Shown here in pieces: positions 6,374 to 13,976 of a stretch of DNA of 14,139 bases. Source of the DNA: Phycisphaerales bacterium UBA1926. Its GTDB lineage: Bacteria; Planctomycetota; Phycisphaerae; Phycisphaerales; UBA1924. The notes beneath the pieces were generated by a model. That model was not told the origin of the DNA and did not search any database. It was given only the letters and a program-made list of their open reading frames with translations. The stretch is taken from NCBI GenBank assembly GCA_002337215.1, contig DDFO01000057.1, positions 35,925-50,063 of the forward strand, read 5' to 3'. The position numbers and the translations under genes were made by a program. Position 1 is the first letter of the stretch. Each line of letters opens with the position of its first letter.

Positions 6374-7942
6374 GTGGCAAGACAAGACGCGATTCCGAAC
6401 ACGCCGGCGCCCCGCACAAACCCGCCGAACGGGCCGAGCCGCCGGAGCAATCCATCCTGGTGGCCCACGCTGATTGTCGTCGGGGTCTTCCTGCTCGTGG
6501 CGGTCCCGATGATCGTGACCCAGCACGATCGGGGGCGGGGGCGATTCGACCAGCTCAACTACCACGAGCCGGCGGTGCTGCGGTTCGCCGAGCAGTGGCC
6601 GAGTCCCGATGTCAGCGACTATCTCTCCGCGACAACCCCGGGCTATCACCTTGTGCTCGCTTCGGTTGCGCGATATGTCTCCGAGTCGCTCGTCGTGCTC
6701 CAGTTGGTCGGATCCCTGTTTACCGTGGGGCTGCTGGTCGTCCTTACCCGGTGGCTGAGCCTTCGGGTGGGATCGGTAACCGCGACGCTGCTGGGGCTGA
6801 GCGTGATCTGCTCGCTCTACGTGTTCGGCCCGGGGGTGTACCTGCTGCCCGATAACGCGGGGTGGCTGCTGGTGCTGAGTGTCCTGCTGCTCGGGCTCCG
6901 GCCCAGAGCCGACCTCTGGCTCTACGCGGGCGGGGGCGCCCTGCTTCTGCTGCTGGTGATGACCCGGCAATCTCACCTGTGGGCGCTCGGCGTGCTGCTC
7001 GCGGCGGGGTGGCTCGGATCGGCGTTCAAGCCCGATTCGGGTGGGTTCGGCGAGATCCCGGCCCTGCTGACGACGCCAACCCGGAGACTCGGACGAATCA
7101 CACTGGTGCTCGTCTGCGCCCTCCCGGCCCTCGGCGCGATGGCGTGGTTCTACCGCGTTTGGGGGGGTGGGCTGACGGTCCCGATCTATCAGGAATACAT
7201 GCGCGGTCCCAACCAGGCGACGCCCGCGATCATCCTCGCCCAGCTCGGGATCATCGGCGCGTTCCATATCGGCTTCTGGTGGCGCAGCGCGCTGGACCTC
7301 CTTCGGAGTCGGCCCGCCGTCCTCGCCGTGTCGATCGCGGTCGGGCTCGCGATTCTCCTCATCCCCGCGACGACATTCGACCGCGACGCGGGGCGGTACA
7401 GCGGGCTGTGGAACCTGGTCAACGCGGTGCCGGATCTCGCCGGGCATACCAATCTGGGTGTTCTCGTCCTCGGAATAGGTGGTGTCATCGCGGTCTGCGG
7501 CTGGCTCTCGGGGCTCGATGCACGGTCGCGGTGGGTGCTGCTCGGCGCGCTCTGCGGCTTCGCGGCGGCGGTGAGCATGCCCAAAAACGCCTGGATGCGG
7601 TACCACGAGCCCATGCTGCTGATGTGGTCGGCGATCGCGACGGCGTTGATCATCACCCGAATCGGGCCCGGCTGCGGGGGGAAGACCGGACGATGGTGTC
7701 TTGTGCGCGCAGCGGGACTCGCGGGGCTCTGCGTGATGCTCGCGGGAGTGACGGCGCTGAAACTGGGCCGATCGGAGCGGGTGACGGAACCCAAGTGGTC
7801 GCAGAAGGCGCTCGAGCGACCGCTTGGGTCACTCTGGCCTGCGGCGTGGCACGAGAAATGGGGATATCTCGCGGATCAGGATGCGGCCGACCCGGACGAG
7901 ACGCCGGTCGAGTCGCGAGGCGGGACGCCGGGCGAGGATTGA
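6374..7942 (+). CDS. Multi-spanning GT-C-type membrane protein with ALG10-like motifs
   Basis: With the GTG start the product has 522 residues. A polar, proline-rich N-terminus (1-29) is followed by about ten to twelve hydrophobic segments, the first at 31-48. The first extracytoplasmic loop carries FDQLNYHEPAVLRFAEQW (58-75) and TTPGYH (87-92). This resembles the D/E-containing first loop of GT-C glycosyltransferases and the eukaryotic DIE2/ALG10 pattern (an acidic/His segment, then TTPPGLY). Further matches are RQSHLW (198-203), compared with RQTNIxW in ALG10, and RYHEPMLLMW (409-418), compared with its late K/RYxHPxLL block. ALG10 moves glucose from dolichyl-phosphate-glucose to a lipid-linked oligosaccharide. 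A bacterial relative would probably use a polyprenyl-phosphate sugar. It is the first plus-strand gene of the polysaccharide cluster and is 315 bp from gmd. The C-terminal 60 residues are polar. That it is a membrane glycosyltransferase is likely; the ALG10 kinship rests on short motifs read by eye. Confidence 0.7.
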   Translation: MARQDAIPNTPAPRTNPPNGPSRRSNPSWWPTLIVVGVFLLVAVPMIVTQHDRGRGRFDQLNYHEPAVLRFAEQWPSPDVSDYLSATTPGYHLVLASVARYVSESLVVLQLVGSLFTVGLLVVLTRWLSLRVGSVTATLLGLSVICSLYVFGPGVYLLPDNAGWLLVLSVLLLGLRPRADLWLYAGGGALLLLLVMTRQSHLWALGVLLAAGWLGSAFKPDSGGFGEIPALLTTPTRRLGRITLVLVCALPALGAMAWFYRVWGGGLTVPIYQEYMRGPNQATPAIILAQLGIIGAFHIGFWWRSALDLLRSRPAVLAVSIAVGLAILLIPATTFDRDAGRYSGLWNLVNAVPDLAGHTNLGVLVLGIGGVIAVCGWLSGLDARSRWVLLGALCGFAAAVSMPKNAWMRYHEPMLLMWSAIATALIITRIGPGCGGKTGRWCLVRAAGLAGLCVMLAGVTALKLGRSERVTEPKWSQKALERPLGSLWPAAWHEKWGYLADQDAADPDETPVESRGGTPGED

Positions 7943-8257
7943 GTGTTCGGTCCGGTGTCCAATGGGCGCAACGATTGAATGTTGGTCTGAACCCTGCCGC
8001 GCGGCGTGCGTAGGCTGGGTGCCCGATCCGGGATCGGGTCGGTTCCCGATCTGGACCGAAGGGTGGAAACGGTTCGGGTGGGTCTCAACCCGGCGTGAAG
8101 AGTGGCCGACACCCGATAGCAGGAATGGCGCGCTCGTGGACTCTTCGCGGTGCGGCGTCGTTGCGGCTCTGGCTTCGGCCCGGGCACCACCGAGACCGGG
8201 GGTGAACCGGTCCGGAGTTCGAATGACAGCGCGGGACGATCCCGCTCAGGAGTGTGG
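7943..8257. other. 315-bp leader/intergenic region upstream of gmd
   Basis: No protein gene is recognised. Short open frames here have no motif. The region contains an alternating three-part inverted repeat (8022-8051) and a second 6-bp hairpin, 8194-8199 with 8207-8212 (7-base loop), 45 bases before the gmd ATG. No terminator with a T run follows the GT-C gene, so transcription could continue into gmd, with this stretch acting as an untranslated spacer. Confidence 0.55.
8022..8051 (+). promoter_or_regulatory. Three-segment alternating hairpin in the gmd leader
   Basis: CCCGATC (8022-8028), GATCGGG (8032-8038) and CCCGATC (8045-8051) lie in a row, with spacers of 3 and 6 bases. The middle segment can pair perfectly with either flank, so two hairpins are mutually exclusive. 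No T run follows. Whether it works as an RNA switch, a protein-binding site or nothing is not shown by the sequence. Confidence 0.35.
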
Positions 8258-9319
8258 ATGATGGGCGAGTCGAAGCGTGCGTTGATCACCGGCATCACCG
8301 GTCAGGACGGGTCGTATCTGGCGGAGTTCCTGATCGCCAAGGGGTACGAGGTGCACGGGATCATCCGTCGCGCGTCGACCTTCAACACCGAGCGGCTCGA
8401 CCACATGTACCTCGACCCGCACCTCAAGGGCGGGAGCCTGAGGCTCCACTACGGCGACCTGTGCGACTCGAACGTGCTCAGCAAGCTGCTCGAGGAGATC
8501 AAGCCGCACGAGGTGTACAACCTGGGCGCACAGAGCCACGTCCGGGTGTCGTTCGACATGCCGATCTACACGGCCGAGACGGTCGCGATGGGCGCGCTCA
8601 AACTGCTCGAAGCGGTGCGCGACTTCAAGCAGCGTTCGGGGATCGACGTGCGGTACTACCAGGCGTCGTCGTCCGAGCAGTACGGCAAGGTCGTCGAGAC
8701 GCCCCAGGTGGAAACGACGCCCTTCTACCCGCGGTCGCCCTACGCGTGCGCCAAGGTGATGGCGCACTGGGCGACGGTGAACTACCGCGAGTCGTACGGC
8801 CTGCACGCCTCGTGCGGGATCCTGTTCAACCACGAGAGCCCCCGGCGGGGCGAGACCTTCGTGACCCGCAAGATCACGCGGGCCGTCGGGCGCATCAAGA
8901 TGGGCCTGCAGGACAAGGTCTTCCTGGGCAACCTGGACAGCAAGCGTGACTGGGGCTTCGCGGGCGACTACGTGAAGATGATGTGGATGATGCTCCAGCA
9001 GGACGAGGCGGACGACTACGTGATCGCGACGAACCGGACCATCAGCGTGCGCGAGTTCGCGGAGCTGGCGTTCAAGCACGCGGGGCTCGACTTCGCGGCC
9101 CACGTGGAGTTCGACCCCCGCTACCTGCGTCCCGCTGAGGTCGACCTGCTGCTGGGCGACCCGAAGAAGGCGAAGGACAAGCTGGGCTGGGTGCCCGAGA
9201 CAACCGTTGAGGAACTGGCCGCGATGATGGTCGATTCCGACATGGAACTCGCGAGCCGGGAGAAGACGCTCAAGGACGCGGGTCATGCGATGCCCGAGTT
9301 CGTGGGGCATGATCAGTAA
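8258..9319 (+). CDS. gmd: GDP-mannose 4,6-dehydratase
   Basis: This 353-residue short-chain dehydrogenase/reductase has the family's usual length. The cytoplasmic enzyme converts GDP-D-mannose to GDP-4-keto-6-deoxy-D-mannose, the entry to GDP-L-fucose and other deoxysugars. The NADP-binding motif is [15 protein letters not shown] (11-25), followed by [13 protein letters not shown] (37-49). The catalytic set is SSSEQYG (137-143, acid E140, with Ser where E. coli has Thr) and Y162/K166 in [12 protein letters not shown]. The substrate-binding blocks [16 protein letters not shown] (191-206) and [17 protein letters not shown] (224-240) are intact. There are two adjacent ATGs (8258 and 8261); AGGAG at 8248-8252 lies 5 or 8 bases upstream, so either could be used. 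The frame extends farther upstream without motifs. Its partner for GDP-fucose is probably the gene at the right edge. The product is near certain. Confidence 0.97.
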   Translation: MMGESKRALITGITGQDGSYLAEFLIAKGYEVHGIIRRASTFNTERLDHMYLDPHLKGGSLRLHYGDLCDSNVLSKLLEEIKPHEVYNLGAQSHVRVSFDMPIYTAETVAMGALKLLEAVRDFKQRSGIDVRYYQASSSEQYGKVVETPQVETTPFYPRSPYACAKVMAHWATVNYRESYGLHASCGILFNHESPRRGETFVTRKITRAVGRIKMGLQDKVFLGNLDSKRDWGFAGDYVKMMWMMLQQDEADDYVIATNRTISVREFAELAFKHAGLDFAAHVEFDPRYLRPAEVDLLLGDPKKAKDKLGWVPETTVEELAAMMVDSDMELASREKTLKDAGHAMPEFVGHDQ

Positions 9320-9356
9320 GACGTGCCCGCGTAAGTTTGGCCCGGCTGATTGTGCC

Positions 9357-9389
9357 GCGGGACGGAACCCGGGTTCGAACGCGGGACGG
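9357..9389 (+). promoter_or_regulatory. Palindrome flanked by 9-bp direct repeats upstream of the Wzy-like gene
   Basis: GCGGGACGG occurs at 9357-9365 and again at 9381-9389. Between them is the perfect 12-bp palindrome GAACCCGGGTTC (9365-9376), which overlaps a second palindrome GTTCGAAC (9373-9380). The group lies in the 103-bp gap after gmd and ends 33 bases before the next ATG. It looks like a possible binding site for a dimeric regulator, or a hairpin in the mRNA. No protein is implied by the sequence itself. Confidence 0.35.
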
Positions 9390-9422
9390 GGCCTGGTCGG
9401 AGACGGTGTCTAGGAGTTCGGT

Positions 9423-10847
9423 ATGAGCGGCTTGATCCTCGTGGCGTCGGTGCTCGGGCTGGCGTTCGGGGTGATCTACACCCTGTTCAAGCCCCGGTGG
9501 GCCATGCTGTTCATTCTGGTGCTCTACCCGCTCGAGCAGCTGCTGACGACGGCGTCGTCGTTCTTTGCCACCAACACGAAGGTGCTGAACATCATCGTCG
9601 GCGGGCTGGCGGTGCTGGGCTCGCTCTCGGCCGCGTTCGCGGGTCGCAAGCCGTTCAAGGGGTATTTCAACCCGCTGCTGTTCTTCGTGCTCACGCTCTA
9701 CCTGTTCGGCATCGTGGGGATCGGGTTCGCGCCCGACAGCACCCCCGGGTTCGAGGCCCTCATCAAGGCGATCCCCTATCTGGGGCTGCTGCTGTTCTTC
9801 CCGGGCCTGCTGATGAACACGCTCGAGGATTTCCGGAGGCTGATCATCCCCGTGATGATCGTCGGGTCGGTCATCATCGTGCTCATCCTGCTGAGCCCCC
9901 AGACGACGATGTACGGCGGGCGGCTCGGCATCAAGAACACCGCGGGCGGCTCGGACGGCCCCGAGCTGCTCAACCCGCTCGCGACCGCGGGCCTGGGCGG
10001 CACGATCGTCATCTTCGGCATGCTCTACAAGCCCGTGAAATCGGTCGCGTTTGTGAACCTGGTCCGCGCCGGGGCGATCACGATCGGGCTGATCATCGCG
10101 CTGCTCTCTGGGTCGCGCGGCCAGCTGATCGGGGCCGTGTTCTGCGGGGTGGTCATGTTCCCCTTCGCGCGGCAGATCAAGAACATGGTGCAGTTCATCA
10201 CCGTCTCCGCGTCCGCGGGTGTCGGGCTGGTCTTCGTCATGCTCGTGCTCAACTTCGCGACGACCCGCGACGCGGCGACGCGGTGGAGCTCGGGCGCGCT
10301 CACCGAGGGCGTCGGCACGCGTCAGCAGATGATCATGACGATGATGGGCGAGTGGATCAGCAGGCCGCAGGCGTTCCTGCAGGGGCTGGGCACGAGCTCG
10401 TTCGAGTATTACTACACCATCAGCGATGCGCCGTACGTGCACAACATGCCGGTGCAGGTTCTGACCGAGCACGGGGTGATCGGCCTCGTGATGCTGACGG
10501 TGATCATGATCATCACCTACAAGATGTCCAGGTCGCTGCTGACGCTGTACCGCGATCAGCCGCGGGAGCTCTCGACAGCGGCGGTGCTGATCGCGTACTG
10601 CATGTATCAGTTCATCCTGTCGCTCAAGCAGGGGAGCTGGTTCGCGTCGGGCGCGCCGTTCTGGACGTTCCTCATCCTCGCGAAGATCCACTCGCGGACG
10701 ATGCGGGAGATGCGCGAGTACTCGGCGCTCGGGACCTACCAGGATTACTACGATGCGGATGACGGCTCGTACGGCGAGGATGCCTACGGCGAGTACGACC
10801 AGCTTGATGACCAACCCGATGATGGGGGCGCGTACGCCTCGGCCTAG
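9423..10847 (+). CDS. O-antigen ligase / Wzy-type polymerase family membrane protein
   Basis: This 474-residue protein has about eleven to thirteen hydrophobic segments and the two family hallmarks. The first is LLSGSRGQLIG (227-237), the SRG motif. The second comes after a large loop (about 279-345): VHNMPVQVLTEHGVIGL (339-355), with H340, N341 and E349. Wzy polymerases and WaaL ligases use such loops outside the membrane to join undecaprenyl-linked glycan units to each other or to an acceptor; the two roles cannot be told apart from sequence. AGGAG at 9412-9416 lies 6 bases before the ATG. It follows gmd by 103 bp and precedes the flippase gene by 36 bp, as in a Wzx/Wzy operon. The C-terminal tail (439-474) is unusual: 12 acidic and 7 tyrosine residues and no Lys or Arg. 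It comes after a basic, probably cytoplasmic, segment (424-431). Confidence 0.88.
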   Translation: MSGLILVASVLGLAFGVIYTLFKPRWAMLFILVLYPLEQLLTTASSFFATNTKVLNIIVGGLAVLGSLSAAFAGRKPFKGYFNPLLFFVLTLYLFGIVGIGFAPDSTPGFEALIKAIPYLGLLLFFPGLLMNTLEDFRRLIIPVMIVGSVIIVLILLSPQTTMYGGRLGIKNTAGGSDGPELLNPLATAGLGGTIVIFGMLYKPVKSVAFVNLVRAGAITIGLIIALLSGSRGQLIGAVFCGVVMFPFARQIKNMVQFITVSASAGVGLVFVMLVLNFATTRDAATRWSSGALTEGVGTRQQMIMTMMGEWISRPQAFLQGLGTSSFEYYYTISDAPYVHNMPVQVLTEHGVIGLVMLTVIMIITYKMSRSLLTLYRDQPRELSTAAVLIAYCMYQFILSLKQGSWFASGAPFWTFLILAKIHSRTMREMREYSALGTYQDYYDADDGSYGEDAYGEYDQLDDQPDDGGAYASA

Positions 10848-10863
10848 ATCGTTCCCAACGATC
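10847..10863 (+). other. Short hairpin between the Wzy- and Wzx-like genes
   Basis: GATCGTT (10847-10853) and AACGATC (10857-10863) form a perfect 7-bp stem with a three-base loop, beginning on the last base of the Wzy-like stop codon. No T run follows, so it is not a standard terminator. It could modulate translation or mRNA decay between the two genes. Confidence 0.4.
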
Positions 10864-10883
10864 GGACGCAGCAGAGCAGTGAC

Positions 10884-12521
10884 GTGACCAGCACCGCCCC
10901 CACCCCATCCGATGACGGAAGCCAATCCGAGGAGCTCGCGCGGGCCGAGGAAGTGGACGCGGCGATCGATCCGATGACGCCGATCGTCGACCCGCCTCCC
11001 GCGAGAGCGCGGGGGCTCGCCGACCGGGCGGCCCAGGGCTTCGCGTTCTTCGCGATGCAATCGATCGGCGTGCGGGTCATCCGCTTCGCGGGCAACTTCG
11101 CGCTCGCGTGGGTGCTCATCCCCGACGATTTCACGCTCTACATGCTCCTGCTCACCGTGTCCCAGTTCGTCGGCGTGCTGCGGAACGCGGGCGTGCGCGA
11201 CATCCTCGTCCACCGGCAGGCCAACGCGCGGCGCTGGGTGAACGCCGGGGCGTGGCTCTCGGGGAGCGTGGGGCTCGTATTGGGCATCACGATGGCGGCA
11301 ACGGCGCCGCTGATCTCGATGTTCTTCGGACGGCCCGAGCTCGCACCGATGATCTGGGTCATGAGCGGCTCGACGTTTCTCCAGTCGCTCTCGCAAGCGC
11401 CGGTCGGGCTGCTGCAATCACGGATGCAGTTCCGGCTGCTCGCGACCATCGAGGGCACCCAGAGCGCCGGGATGATGTGCCTCACCGTCTACTGTGCGTT
11501 CATGGGGATGGGCGCGATGAGCTTCGTGCTGCCCCTCTTCGTCGGGGCGGCGTGCCGGACCGCGGCGGTGTGGTACTTCGCCAGGCCCGAGGTCTCCCGC
11601 AGGCCCCAGCTCCGGCGCTGGCGGTACATCATCGGCGACTCGACGAGGCTCGCCAGCGCCGACGTGGCGCGCACGATCACGCTCCAGGGCGACATGATCG
11701 TGCTGGGCAGGATGTTCCCGGGGATGACGGCGGTCGGTCACTACGCGTTCGGGAACAGCATCTCCCGGCAATCGATGATGATGATCAGCCGGAACCTGGA
11801 CTTCGTGCTCTTCCCGTCGCTCTCGAAGATCCAGGGCGATCCTCGCAGGCAGAACGCCGCGTTCATGCGGGCGCTCCGGCTGCTCGCGCTTGTTGGTGTT
11901 CCGCTGTGTTTCCTGCAGGCCGCGGTGGCGGACCCGCTGATCCACGCGCTGGTTCCTGAACGGTTCTACGGGACGATCCCGTTCATCGTGGTGCTGAGCA
12001 TCGGGATGGCGGGGCGGCTGATGATCTCGCCGGCCGAGAGCATGCTGCGGAGCCAGGGCCGGTTCTCGACGTTCTCGAAGCTCAACTGGATCTTCGCCGG
12101 GGTCTACACCGGCGCGGCCCTTGTCGGCGCGCTGCTGCTGGGCAAGGCGATGGGCGTCGCGATCATGATCGGGGTCGTCACGGCGCTGGGCGGGATCGTC
12201 TACGTGCTCGTGGCGCTCGCGAGGACGGAGTCCCCTGTGCGGGCGACATGGCGTGTGTTCGCGGTCCCGGTGCTCGGGGCGACGATCGCGTGCGGCACGG
12301 GCTGGTGGATCTCAACGTATATCCCGCGCGAGGGCGTCGTGCTCGGGATCGCGGCGTGCGCACTGGTGACGGTCGTCACCGGCGCGATCTACCTCCCGAT
12401 CGCATGGATGCTCGAACGCAGCGTCTGCCACGAGCTGTTCGAACGGGTCACCGGAGCGCTCGGCGCACGGGTCGGCGGGCGGATCGCGAGGCTGCTGCCG
12501 GCGAGGCCGTCCAAGGCATGA
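10884..12521 (+). CDS. Wzx-type polysaccharide flippase (MOP superfamily)
   Basis: This 545-residue integral membrane protein has about twelve to fourteen hydrophobic segments from residue 50 on. AAQGFAFFAMQSIGVRVIRF (49-68) is typical of the first helix of lipopolysaccharide/exopolysaccharide flippases. The following stretch, with a conserved NAGVRDILVHRQ block (101-112), is typical of the WzxC/polysaccharide-transport group. The mid-protein YAFGNSISRQSMMMISRNLD segment and the FPSLSKIQ motif also belong to that family. These proteins move lipid-linked repeat units across the inner membrane for Wzy. The start is a GTG at 10884 with only a weak ribosome site. The first 45 residues are acidic and Pro/Ser-rich, so a later start is possible, though none has a better site. 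It lies 36 bp after the Wzy-like gene and is probably cotranscribed with it. The C-terminus ends in a basic cytoplasmic-type tail. Confidence 0.88.
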   Translation: MTSTAPTPSDDGSQSEELARAEEVDAAIDPMTPIVDPPPARARGLADRAAQGFAFFAMQSIGVRVIRFAGNFALAWVLIPDDFTLYMLLLTVSQFVGVLRNAGVRDILVHRQANARRWVNAGAWLSGSVGLVLGITMAATAPLISMFFGRPELAPMIWVMSGSTFLQSLSQAPVGLLQSRMQFRLLATIEGTQSAGMMCLTVYCAFMGMGAMSFVLPLFVGAACRTAAVWYFARPEVSRRPQLRRWRYIIGDSTRLASADVARTITLQGDMIVLGRMFPGMTAVGHYAFGNSISRQSMMMISRNLDFVLFPSLSKIQGDPRRQNAAFMRALRLLALVGVPLCFLQAAVADPLIHALVPERFYGTIPFIVVLSIGMAGRLMISPAESMLRSQGRFSTFSKLNWIFAGVYTGAALVGALLLGKAMGVAIMIGVVTALGGIVYVLVALARTESPVRATWRVFAVPVLGATIACGTGWWISTYIPREGVVLGIAACALVTVVTGAIYLPIAWMLERSVCHELFERVTGALGARVGGRIARLLPARPSKA

Positions 12522-12533
12522 TCGCGTCTGACG

Positions 12534-12555
12534 CGCGGTTCGGCCCGAACACGCG
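12534..12555 (+). terminator. Hairpin after the flippase gene, possible terminator
   Basis: A stem of CGCGGTTCG pairing with CGAACaCGCG (one bulged A, loop GCC) starts 13 bases after the flippase stop. There is no proper T run downstream, only a pyrimidine-rich, AT-richer stretch, so factor-independent function is uncertain. The position between convergent genes is right for a terminator. Confidence 0.4.
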
Positions 12556-12562
12556 ACTCTGA

Positions 12563-12589
12563 ACACCTATCTATTCACACCTATCTATT
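12563..12589. repeat. Tandem 13-bp identity with 14-bp period between convergent genes
   Basis: ACACCTATCTATT occurs at 12563-12575 and again at 12577-12589. This AT-rich patch stands out from the surrounding GC-rich DNA. On the minus strand it begins at the stop codon of the EEP-fold gene and supplies further in-frame stops (TAA, TAG, then TAG). It may be a simple slippage product. Confidence 0.85.
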
Positions 12590-13793
12590 AAGGATGGTCC
12601 GACGTCTGATTCAGATCGATCATGAGTCCCAGGTGCCGGCATCCGGGCGCGCGGACCTTTTCGAGGTGCGTCGCGGCGACGCCGTCTCCGAGCCGCGCGA
12701 GATCGATCGCGAAGAGTGGGTAGGGCGAGGTCGCGATGAACGTGCCGGGCGGGCCCATCCCCGCGTCCGCGCGCACCGTTCGTGCGCCCGCCGCGAAACG
12801 CTCGACAGACCACGCGTGCCCCGGGGTGTTGAAGTCGCCCACGATCAGGTCGGGCCGCAGGAGCGGATCGCCCGGCTCGAGATCGGTCGTGATCCACCTG
12901 CCGATGCTGTCGATCGCGAGCGCGAGCGACGTGTCGTCGACCTTGGCGCTGGCCTCCTCGAACATCGATCGTCTCGATGCGCCGAGCGTGCTGGGCATAT
13001 CGAGCGCCCAGACGGTCATGGGGCCCTGCGGCGTTTCGATCTCGAGCATGAGCACGGCGCCGCCGCCCCCGGTGTCGTTCTCGAGCCAGGTCTCCTGGTT
13101 CCCGACGTGGGCCGAGGCGCGCCGACGGATGGGGTGCTTGCTGTAGATGTGGAACATGCCGTAGCGGACGAGATGCGCCTCGCCCGGCGGGGCATCGCCC
13201 GGGACACGCCCGGTGAAACGCTCGAGGAGGTCGCGATGGCGGACGCCGTAGATCTTCTCGAAGGTGACGGGCTGCGGGTGGACGTTGCTGAGGACCGCGA
13301 GATCGGCGCCCGTCGCGAAAAGGGGGTCGAGCGACGCGTCTCGTCCCCGCGGGCTGATGTTCATGAACAGGACGCGGAGATCGCCCCGATCCGGGCTCGG
13401 CACGACGGCGCGGTAGAGCCTCCACTCGGCGAGGGCGAGCCAGCCGACCACGCCGAGTGTCGCGATCGTGACCAGCACGCGCGGCCTCGACCGGCGGAGC
13501 AGCACGCCCGCGATCAGCACGCCCACCGCGAGCAACGCGATCGCCTCGGTCGGGATCCAGCCCAGGTATTGCGACCAGAGAAAGCGGTCGCTGACGACCC
13601 GGCCTGTGAGCCAGCAGACCAGCGCGCCGAGGAGCGTGAGCTCGAGCAGGGACGCGGCGAGGCGGAGGGCCCGGCTGAGCGGGCCGGGAGGGCGGGCCGA
13701 GGCGGAGGCCTCCGAATCGGCCTCGGGAGCCGGCCGGGGGGCGTGATCCGGGCTGCTGGCGTTCGGGGTGTTGGTGCGTGGGCGGTTGGTCAT
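12588..13793 (-). CDS. Membrane-anchored endonuclease/exonuclease/phosphatase-fold protein, active site degenerate
   Basis: This 401-residue protein has a polar Pro/Ala-rich N-terminus (1-38), three hydrophobic segments (about 44-63, 81-99, 106-122) and an EEP-type domain from 138 to 395. LRVLFMNISP (139-148) is the first strand with the conserved Asn (N145). YSKHPI (217-222) and IVGDFNTPGH (317-326, D320, N322) are also typical. Several usual catalytic positions differ. The metal-binding Glu is replaced by N170 (DLAVLSN). The catalytic His of the HxxS strand is replaced by D265 (WALDMPS). The final SDH motif reads C385-R386-H387. A further SDH sits at the extreme C-terminus (398-400), but no strand follows it. 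Hydrolase activity is therefore doubtful. Related three-helix EEP proteins are common as predicted envelope phosphatases or nucleases. No clear Shine-Dalgarno precedes the ATG at 13793. It is convergent to the flippase gene and divergent from the fucose synthase gene. Confidence 0.82.
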   Translation of the reverse strand: MTNRPRTNTPNASSPDHAPRPAPEADSEASASARPPGPLSRALRLAASLLELTLLGALVCWLTGRVVSDRFLWSQYLGWIPTEAIALLAVGVLIAGVLLRRSRPRVLVTIATLGVVGWLALAEWRLYRAVVPSPDRGDLRVLFMNISPRGRDASLDPLFATGADLAVLSNVHPQPVTFEKIYGVRHRDLLERFTGRVPGDAPPGEAHLVRYGMFHIYSKHPIRRRASAHVGNQETWLENDTGGGGAVLMLEIETPQGPMTVWALDMPSTLGASRRSMFEEASAKVDDTSLALAIDSIGRWITTDLEPGDPLLRPDLIVGDFNTPGHAWSVERFAAGARTVRADAGMGPPGTFIATSPYPLFAIDLARLGDGVAATHLEKVRAPGCRHLGLMIDLNQTSDHP

Positions 13794-13976
13794 GGGTGAT
13801 AAGACGCGCGGCGGGGGCGGTATGATCGCTTCCCTTATTTCGGCCGCGTGCGGGGCCGAGCGTCAACGGGTCTCGCGGATTGACCGATCACCGTTGCATC
13901 GCCGGGACCGATTGGTTTGCCGCCGGTCCGGTGCGTCGAAGACGCGTGCTGGTGATCGGTATCGCAGGAGAGCAGG

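Noticed and set aside
5543..7606. Extension of the methyltransferase to 687 residues
   Set aside because: The extra N-terminal 460 residues are antisense to the GT-C gene, low in complexity and rich in Arg/Pro/Gln. The methyltransferase fold begins just after the ATG at 6217.
9270..11417. A 715-codon minus-strand open frame opposite the Wzy- and Wzx-like genes
   Set aside because: It is rich in Arg, His, Asp and Glu, with no motif, and the opposite strand holds two recognisable membrane protein genes.
12571..13866. A 431-codon minus-strand frame overlapping the EEP-fold gene in another register
   Set aside because: Its product is Arg/Pro-rich without motifs, whereas the 401-residue register carries membrane segments and the GDFN block.
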